A stretch of 11,456 bases of DNA from Planctomycetota bacterium. GTDB taxonomy: Bacteria > Planctomycetota > Phycisphaerae > WQYP01. The translations under genes were made by a program, and so were the position numbers. The stretch spans positions 1 to 11,456 of the forward strand of contig JAJZCT010000046.1 of NCBI GenBank assembly GCA_021828925.1, read 5' to 3'. The notes below the pieces were generated by a model. The model had not been told where the DNA came from and did not search any database. It worked only from the letters and a program-made list of their open reading frames with translations. This document shows positions 6,347 through 11,456 of the stretch, piece by piece. Each line of letters begins with the position of its first letter. The stretch's first letter is position 1.

Positions 6347-6476
6347 TGTTTTTATCCTGTTTAGAACGCGCCGCCAGAGCTATTTTATCGGTCAGTCCGA
6401 GACGAGTTCTTAAATATTTCCAAACGCAATATTGTTGAAAAATAAACAATCGTATCAAGCGCTGGGCCAGATTCAT
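6294..6476 (-). CDS. Possible small protein bridging the DUF255 and zincin genes
   Basis: A 60-residue frame starts at an ATG overlapping the DUF255 stop codon (ATGA), the usual arrangement for translational coupling, and runs 53 bases into the zincin gene in another frame. The N-terminal part (MNLAQRLIRLFIFQQYCVWK) would make a basic amphipathic or weakly hydrophobic helix; the last 17 residues overlap zincin codons and look arbitrary. There is no similarity that I recognise. Without it the 126 bases between DUF255 and the zincin would be non-coding leader. The ATGA overlap is the main support, so this is a tentative call. Confidence 0.35.
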   Translation of the reverse strand: MNLAQRLIRLFIFQQYCVWKYLRTRLGLTDKIALAARSKQDKNNGREATGSICIFEETTH

Positions 6477-8383
6477 GTTCTCGCCACTGTTGATAGGTAT
6501 TCAGGATGCTCCACGACCGTGGATAGAATTGATGAAAACGCCAGGGGGTATTGCTGAATAAGCGGTGCCAGCCCGGATAGGCTCCGGGCGATTACCGCGC
6601 GATAAGTGGTTTTCGGTGATGCGAAATCTATTTTCAACAGCAGGTTCATGGCCATGGCCGCGGCTGATGGCACGGCATTGTCGCTGCCGCTGGGAACACG
6701 GAGAAATAGTTGCTCGTGGCGATCGCTGGAGATATAAAATTTCCCAGTTTGCTGCTGAAAAAATTCAGTGGAAATAGCTTCGCCGGCCTGCGTGGCGACC
6801 GCCAGCCAGGCATCGCTATCTTGCGGCGCAAAATGTCGTGCCGCCGCCGCCAGATGCCACACACCCAAACCGAAGCACGCTTCATCCTGGAGAAATGCCG
6901 GAATTTCCGCCTGGCCGCCGCGGCTCACATGCAGCCTATTTCCGGCGGCGTCTCTATGAATCGCCAGTATGGCCGATGCGGCTCGTGCCGCAGCTTGATA
7001 ATAGCGTGGTTCATTGATCAGCACCGCAACTTGCGCCAACGCCTGAATCATCAGGCCATTCCAATCCGTAAGAATTTTATCATCACAATGTGGAGCGATC
7101 CGTGCGGATCTGATTTCCAGCAGATGTGATCTGATTTTCTGCAACCGTGCCTGTACCACGTCCGGCGTTTGCCCGAAGCGCTCCGCGAGTTGTGTAACAT
7201 CCGATTTGACTCGCGCAATATTACGCCCTTCCCAATTGCCTTCCGGGGAAAAGTCCCAATATTCGCTTGCCAATTCGCGGTCGCTGGAATCGGGAATGGC
7301 CATGAGTATTTCCCGAAAGTCCCACACATAAAATTTCCCCTCTTCGCCCTCGCTATCCGCGTCCAAACTGCTGAAAAACAGCCCGTCGGGAGCCGTCATG
7401 TCCCGCAGCCAGAAATCCAATGTTTCGCGGGCGATCTGTATATAATGATCCCGCTTCAACAGCACGCCCGCGCGGGCGTAAACCAGCGCCAATTGCGCAT
7501 TGTCATACAGCATTTTTTCAAAATGCGGAACCAGCCATTGTTCATCCGTGCTGTAGCGGCAAAATCCGCCCCCGATCTGATCATAAATCCCGCCCGCCGC
7601 CATATTGTCCAGTGTAAGTGTCAGCCAGGAGCGAATCAGTGCGGCAAGTTCGCCGGAAATTGTGATTGCCGGGTGCAACGTACCTGCCGCCTGCTGCTCC
7701 AGCAGAATAATCCACAAGAGTAACGTCTGATGCGGAGGAAATTTGGGGGCACCGCCCAGGCCGCCCCACGTTAAGTCCATGCGATTTTTACACGTCTCCA
7801 AGGCACCAGCAATCCATGCCGGAACATCGACGGCCGTATTTGCGTTACCGCCCCGGTTCAGATGTTCGGAAATGGTGCCGGCAATGTGTTCCGCCTGTGC
7901 CAGCACCTGACTCCGTTGATCACGCCAAGCCTTGGTGATGGCCGAAAGTACCGAGGGAAAGCCGGGGCGGCCATATTGATCTTCCGGCGGAAAATAGGTG
8001 CCGGCGTAGAAAGCTTTGAGTTCCGGCGTAAGCCACACGCTCATCGGCCAGCCACCGGAGCCGGTGATAATTTGTGTGGCCGGCATGTACAGTTCATCCA
8101 GGTCGGGGCGTTGCTCCCGATCAACCTTGATATTCACAAAATGCTCATTCATGTATTGGGCAATTTGCGTATTTTCAAAAACCTCCCGCTCCATGACGTG
8201 GCACCAGTGGCACGCAGAATAGCCAATGGACAAAAATATGGGTACATCCCGCGCGCGGGACAACGCCAAGGCTTCCAAGCTCCAGGGATACCAATCCACG
8301 GGGTTGTACGCATGTTGTAAAAGATACGGACTGCGGGAATCAATCAGACGGTTGGGGCGGCGCGTAGGGGGCTGATCGCTCAT
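6473..8383 (-). CDS. Thioredoxin-fold DUF255 protein (YyaL / SPATA20-like)
   Basis: This 636-residue protein belongs to the widespread family with an N-terminal thioredoxin-like domain (DUF255) and a C-terminal alpha/alpha barrel resembling N-acylglucosamine epimerase or glycoside hydrolases. Family hallmarks are RLIDSRSPYLLQHAYNPVDW, the redox-type CHWC motif at 58-61 (SIGYSACHWCHVMERE), VDREQRPDLDELYM, GGWPMSVWLTPE and YAGTYFPPED. The barrel shows GGIYDQIGGGFCRYSTDE, PHFEKMLYDNAQLA, SSLDADSEGEEGKFYVW and DDKILTDWNGLMIQA. The exact reaction is not established for the family. Length is a little below the usual ~680-700. No signal peptide is visible, so it is probably cytoplasmic. ATG 8383 lies 9 bases after the rpmH stop, which suggests co-transcription with rpmH; AGG just upstream is a weak ribosome site. 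Confidence 0.95.
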   Translation of the reverse strand: MSDQPPTRRPNRLIDSRSPYLLQHAYNPVDWYPWSLEALALSRARDVPIFLSIGYSACHWCHVMEREVFENTQIAQYMNEHFVNIKVDREQRPDLDELYMPATQIITGSGGWPMSVWLTPELKAFYAGTYFPPEDQYGRPGFPSVLSAITKAWRDQRSQVLAQAEHIAGTISEHLNRGGNANTAVDVPAWIAGALETCKNRMDLTWGGLGGAPKFPPHQTLLLWIILLEQQAAGTLHPAITISGELAALIRSWLTLTLDNMAAGGIYDQIGGGFCRYSTDEQWLVPHFEKMLYDNAQLALVYARAGVLLKRDHYIQIARETLDFWLRDMTAPDGLFFSSLDADSEGEEGKFYVWDFREILMAIPDSSDRELASEYWDFSPEGNWEGRNIARVKSDVTQLAERFGQTPDVVQARLQKIRSHLLEIRSARIAPHCDDKILTDWNGLMIQALAQVAVLINEPRYYQAAARAASAILAIHRDAAGNRLHVSRGGQAEIPAFLQDEACFGLGVWHLAAAARHFAPQDSDAWLAVATQAGEAISTEFFQQQTGKFYISSDRHEQLFLRVPSGSDNAVPSAAAMAMNLLLKIDFASPKTTYRAVIARSLSGLAPLIQQYPLAFSSILSTVVEHPEYLSTVART

Positions 8384-8392
8384 AGAGCCTGA

Positions 8393-8527
8393 TCATACCA
8401 CATTGACACTGCGACCGACGCGGCGTTTGCGATTCATCAGCTGCCGCCCTTTTTTGGTTTTCATTCTGGCGCGGAAGCCGATTTTACGCACGCGCTTACG
8501 ATTGCTGACTTTATGCGGATAATGCAC
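8393..8527 (-). CDS. rpmH: Ribosomal protein bL34
   Basis: A 44-residue, very basic protein read from GTG 8527: it begins MHYPHKVSNRKRVRK and contains the L34 core GFRARMKTKKGR followed by NRKRRVGR. L34 sits in the large ribosomal subunit near the exit-tunnel base and binds 23S rRNA. Length matches the family's usual 44-47. GGAG stands 7 bases before the GTG, and that GTG is required, because the next in-frame ATG lies in the middle of the core. The usual neighbours are absent: no rnpA (RNase P protein), yidC or dnaA flanks it. Instead the DUF255 gene begins 9 bases downstream and an exported beta-propeller gene ends 31 bases upstream. Confidence 0.95.
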   Translation of the reverse strand: MHYPHKVSNRKRVRKIGFRARMKTKKGRQLMNRKRRVGRSVNVV

Positions 8528-8543
8528 GACTCAACTCCAAAAT

Positions 8544-8549
8544 ATTATA
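8544..8549 (-). promoter_or_regulatory. Putative -10 box for rpmH
   Basis: TATAAT on the minus strand lies in the 31-bp gap between the beta-propeller stop and the rpmH GTG. It would start RNA only ~10 bases before the GTG, almost at the ribosome site, giving a near-leaderless message. No good -35 is seen; the AT-rich match could be chance. Confidence 0.3.
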
Positions 8550-8558
8550 TTTAACGCA

Positions 8559-10781
8559 TCAATGTACCGTTACCAGCACCGATGCGTAGGCCTCGTTCCC
8601 GGCGGCATCAACCGCTTTTACCACAATTCGATGCGGGCCGCCGGTCAGCACACCTGTTCTACCGTGGAACCCTTCCAGCGGAGAATCAAAGATAGTAGCA
8701 GAAGCTGCCGCCGGACGCCAGTTCTTTGAAGAATCCACCTGTAGGCTGACCGCCGTTATGGGCGAAAGCTTATCCGATGCCACGCCGGTTACCACAATGC
8801 GTCCATCTGCCGTCTGCCGCCATTTCAGGCGGGCAATCTTGGGCGGGGTGTTATCCACCAGGATGCGGCGGGATTCTCGGGCCACACTTTGCGTGGCTGC
8901 CGGGGTATTGTCCGGTGCATCCGAGGCAATAACCTTCACCCGATAATACCCATCCGGAATGCCGACAAGCTTCCAGAGGTAATGATGAGCGGAAATATTC
9001 TTCGCGATGCGAATCCAGACGGGAATCCCTTTCTGCCGGTATTTCACCGTATATTGCAGCGTATCGCCGTCCGGGTCATTGGCTTTCCATTTCACCAGCA
9101 CCGCATGGGCTGGTTTGCTCTGGTAGTGGGTTTGCACGCTGCTAAGCACCGGCGGCACGCTGATGTGCTGGTAGCTGATGCGTGTGGATCGTATAACGGG
9201 TGTTGCCCCTTTCGCGCTGCGCTTAAGCACCAGGCGGAATTGCAAAAATCGCGCCGGCGGGCTTGAAATTTTCCGATAACTGTTGGCCGGTATCAAGGAT
9301 GTCCAGCGGCTCCAGAACTTCGCGGATGTCTTCACGTTCCGCACGTTGCCGCTGCGGGTCTGAATATCCACCGCCGCGCCTGCGGGTACCTTGGCGACAA
9401 TATGCGCTGCGCCCCAATTGCTGGGCAACTTGGCATCCAACACCTTGCTGACATAATGACCCGCACGCTGAGTTTGGGAGGTAAGTTGATAAATCTGCCC
9501 TTGATTAGCCGTGCCGATCAGTAATCGGTCGTCACCGGTTTCCGCAAGACTAAGCAGATCTGACTGCTTAAGCCGCTCCAGCAGGGTCTCGGTCTGCGTG
9601 AATGGATCATACGACAATAACCGCCCATGGCCGCCAAGACCCAGAATCAGATGATGCTTGGCGTAAAGCATCGAAAGCACCATATCCGGCACCTTGAGCA
9701 ATACGCGAACACGTCCGCTGGGGCTGATCTGATAGACCACATTACTTTTTACCGTTGGTGCGGTAGACGCTGAATTATCACTGTCCGCTGATGGAAACGG
9801 CCCGGGAATTCGTGTGCGTTCCGCCGCCGGTTTTCCCGCCCCCGCAACGGCGGCGCCATGCGCCTTTTTACCGGCCTTGCCCTTTTTGCCGGGCAGTTGA
9901 ATACCGCTTCCAACTGAAACGGGCCGACCGTTCGGATGCAGCACCGGTGTAAAGACCCCGCCATCCAGCTTCGCCCGGTGGGGTGAGGCAGTTCCGGCAA
10001 AAATATCGCCCTCGCCATCCACCGCCAAAGTGGATATTTCCGCATGGTCCGCCGACATCAATACATAAGATTTACCGGTTTTCGGATTGATCCGGATCAC
10101 CAGTCCCGGCCCATCCGTCCCGGCTAACACCGAAGAGTCGGTTGCACGTGCCAGGCACGTGACATTATGTACGCCGGTTTTCAATAGTATCTTTGCTTTC
10201 CCGCCCGCCGGGATATCCCACACTTCGCCGTGGGGGCCGGTGGCCAGAATAATTGAACCATTCGGCAGCGGCAAAATCGACCAGATATATTTAACCGCCG
10301 GGTTCTGAAATATCGTTTTGGCCGTGACTTTTCCGCCGGCGTTAAGGGTTAATTCCACAAGTTCCGCTTTACTGCCGCAGGCCGCCACGAGCAGTTTTCC
10401 ATCTTTCATAAATGCCAGCGACAATATCTGATCCGACGCCTTGGGCGGTGCATACACCGCCACCGGCTTGCCGGCGACCATCCGGTACACTTTGCCCTTG
10501 GGGCTAGTACCGAACCAGATATCTCCATGGGAAGATACCGCAATGGCATTGATAAAATCAAATCCGGTTTTCGGCAGTAAGGTTTTCAAGTGTCGGCTTA
10601 AGGCCAAATCGCCGTAATTGTTGACAATAACACCATGAAAGTGTCCCGAAGCGTAGGCGGCTTCATCCGTGAATTTCCAGCTCTGCGGATGCACCGCCCA
10701 AGCACTTTGCGCTCCCGCCAGCAGCGCCAGCGCCGCCGGAACCAGAAGTATTTTCAAACCGAGTTTTGCGTTCTGAAACAT
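8559..10781 (-). CDS. Exported seven-bladed beta-propeller protein with C-terminal FN3-like domains
   Basis: From ATG 10781 (GGAG five bases upstream) the 740-residue protein starts with a clear signal peptide: MFQNAKLGLK, a hydrophobic stretch and AWA before V30. About seven blade-like repeats follow, each with a small-residue turn, a short strand and G-x-G closing, e.g. AIAVSSHGDIWFGTSPKG, LAFMKDGKLLVAACG, ILPLPNGSIILATGPHG, LAVDGEGDIFAGTAS and LAETGDDRLLIGTANQG. A low-complexity Lys/Gly/Ala linker (GKKGKAGKKAHGAAVAGAG) interrupts before the last blades. The C-terminal third is beta-rich with a fibronectin-III or Ig-like pattern: VKWKANDPDGDTLQYTVKY, DGYYRVKVIASDAPDN and a final VKAVDAAGNEAYASVLVTV. 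It is probably periplasmic or surface-bound and a binding scaffold rather than an enzyme; no catalytic motif is visible. An upstream in-frame ATG at 10859 would precede the signal peptide and is unlikely. It follows the S55-like gene by 90 bases. Confidence 0.88.
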   Translation of the reverse strand: MFQNAKLGLKILLVPAALALLAGAQSAWAVHPQSWKFTDEAAYASGHFHGVIVNNYGDLALSRHLKTLLPKTGFDFINAIAVSSHGDIWFGTSPKGKVYRMVAGKPVAVYAPPKASDQILSLAFMKDGKLLVAACGSKAELVELTLNAGGKVTAKTIFQNPAVKYIWSILPLPNGSIILATGPHGEVWDIPAGGKAKILLKTGVHNVTCLARATDSSVLAGTDGPGLVIRINPKTGKSYVLMSADHAEISTLAVDGEGDIFAGTASPHRAKLDGGVFTPVLHPNGRPVSVGSGIQLPGKKGKAGKKAHGAAVAGAGKPAAERTRIPGPFPSADSDNSASTAPTVKSNVVYQISPSGRVRVLLKVPDMVLSMLYAKHHLILGLGGHGRLLSYDPFTQTETLLERLKQSDLLSLAETGDDRLLIGTANQGQIYQLTSQTQRAGHYVSKVLDAKLPSNWGAAHIVAKVPAGAAVDIQTRSGNVRNVKTSAKFWSRWTSLIPANSYRKISSPPARFLQFRLVLKRSAKGATPVIRSTRISYQHISVPPVLSSVQTHYQSKPAHAVLVKWKANDPDGDTLQYTVKYRQKGIPVWIRIAKNISAHHYLWKLVGIPDGYYRVKVIASDAPDNTPAATQSVARESRRILVDNTPPKIARLKWRQTADGRIVVTGVASDKLSPITAVSLQVDSSKNWRPAAASATIFDSPLEGFHGRTGVLTGGPHRIVVKAVDAAGNEAYASVLVTVH

Positions 10782-10802
10782 GAAATCTCCAGTTACCTGC
10801 TG

Positions 10803-10808
10803 ATTATA
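10803..10808 (-). promoter_or_regulatory. Putative -10 box for the beta-propeller gene
   Basis: TATAAT (within the palindrome ATTATAAT) lies 21 bases before ATG 10781, with GGAG between them, giving a ~15-base leader. No clear -35 is present at normal spacing. It may give this gene its own start in addition to read-through from upstream. Confidence 0.3.
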
Positions 10809-10871
10809 ATCTACTGACTCCGCCGGTTCCGCACCCAGGTCGGCACGGCATGCAATCAACTGATTCCAAAA

Positions 10872-11392
10872 TCACTGCGCCGGCGGCCCCATCGGCCCCG
10901 GCATTTCCGGCGTGCCCGGAAAAGCGGGGGCCGGCTTGAGTTTTACGAAACGCTCATTGGCGTGGCGACTGACCTTGATTGTAAACTGCTGGCCGCCCTG
11001 CTCCACAATGGCTCCCGCCGGAACAACTTCCCGCACCGAGTTAAACAGCGGATACAAATTGGCCGGTGGATTCTCCGCCATGATGGCAACCCGGCTTAAG
11101 GGAAGATTGGGCATGGCATTGTGCCGCTGATCCACGCCGTGCATATTCAACACCAGTTGTCCGTAAACATCGTTATCCTTGTACCCTGTGAGATGTTTAA
11201 TATCGGCAATTAACTCATCCAAACTCCCCGGAGCAAAGCGCTGCGGAAAATAAGTCATTTCCTGCTGAATAACGGAATTAGATGACCCAACCACCAGATT
11301 GTATGGGCCATCGGGGGTGTTGGCCGGAACCGGTATGTGCAGATACACATAATGTTCCGGCCCGCGGAAGGGCTTGATGGTTAAACGCACGC
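10872..11392 (-). CDS. C-terminal part of a probable SpoIVB-S55-peptidase-like exported protein (partial)
   Basis: Only the C-terminal ~173 residues are present; the rest is off the right edge. The segment reads as beta-rich: VRLTIKPFRGPEHYVYLHIP, PANTPDGPYNLVVGSSNS, then FAPGSLDELIADIKHLTG and NLPLSRVAIMAE, ending AGAIVEQGGQQFTIKVSR and a Pro/Gly tail (FPGTPEMPGPMGPPAQ). The order of a P-x-G-x-Y-x-L-x-V strand, a SLDELI helix and an LP-x-S segment resembles the C-terminal region of planctomycete SpoIVB-peptidase-S55-domain proteins as I remember them. The peptidase domain is not in view, so this is a tentative name. The frame appears to continue to 11441, but residues upstream of 11392 come from a perfect inverted copy of this same gene and an in-frame TAA closes it at the window end, so I end the trustworthy CDS at 11392. 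Confidence 0.5.
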
Positions 11393-11456
11393 GGAGTTTG
11401 GATGAGTTAATTGCCGATATTAAACATCTCACAGGGTACAAGGATAACGATGTTTA
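11164..11456. repeat. Perfect 64-bp inverted repeat at the right window edge (fold-back)
   Basis: Bases 11164-11227 and 11393-11456 are exact reverse complements over all 64 positions, separated by 165 bases, and the second arm runs to the last base of the window. The first arm is ordinary coding sequence of the partial CDS (around SLDELIADIKHLTGYKDND), so the second arm is an inverted copy of a gene piece placed inside its own upstream part. Perfect identity, lack of mobile-element features and position at the sequence end point to an assembly or amplification chimera. Confidence 0.9.

Noticed and set aside
7169..7723. 184-codon plus-strand frame inside the DUF255 gene
   Set aside because: Antisense to a strongly recognised protein; no domain or start signal of its own. 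The same holds for the frame at 7862-8320.
1..11456. CRISPR arrays, tRNA, rRNA and riboswitches
   Set aside because: No regularly spaced repeat series, tRNA cloverleaf with conserved T-loop, or known rRNA or riboswitch core was recognised; this was inspection by eye, so a covariance-model scan could still add something.

Overview
This window looks like chromosome from a Planctomycetota-type bacterium, most plausibly Phycisphaerae. That placement is an inference from gene content: a GT2 glycosyltransferase fused to DUF2062, a full-length CHWC thioredoxin/DUF255 protein, a WD-less VWA protein of the COG4867 kind, and a probable SpoIVB-S55-like protein next to an exported beta-propeller. GC is moderate and genes are tightly packed in both directions. 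I saw no rRNA, tRNA, CRISPR array, prophage gene or intact transposase.

Layout. 1-269: a structured, MITE-like element with 29-bp terminal inverted repeats, fused in frame to an exported HEAT-like protein of unknown function (74-1558, +). 1563-2929 (-): GT2-DUF2062 gene whose last membrane helix is in another frame, so it is probably frameshifted. 2944-3030: a second, half-length copy of the left-edge element, then a promoter-like region with a 13-bp tandem direct repeat ahead of an orphan phoU (3251-3901, +). 4034-4474 (-): a Fur-family regulator lacking the structural CxxC cysteines, divergent from a VWA/MIDAS protein (4619-5761, +).

From 5777 to the right edge everything reads leftward. 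In transcription order: the C-terminal part of a probable S55-peptidase-like protein (10872-11392), an exported seven-blade beta-propeller/FN3 protein (8559-10781), a short rpmH for ribosomal protein L34 (8393-8527), a thioredoxin-like DUF255 protein (6473-8383), a possible 60-residue overlapping small protein (6294-6476), and a small HEVGH zincin with an N-terminal QLDLF motif that matches the bacterial sliding-clamp-binding consensus (5777-6346).

Four things deserve attention. The left element folds into a three-way junction with G-U pairs that make sense only as RNA. The zincin/clamp-motif combination recalls DNA-repair proteases such as SPRTN. The DUF2062 gene carries a frame break. The right edge is a perfect 64-bp fold-back that looks like an assembly or amplification artefact and cuts the last gene. 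The neighbouring genes do not form one obvious pathway; phosphate (PhoU), metal (Fur) and envelope (GT2-DUF2062, exported proteins) functions are simply adjacent.
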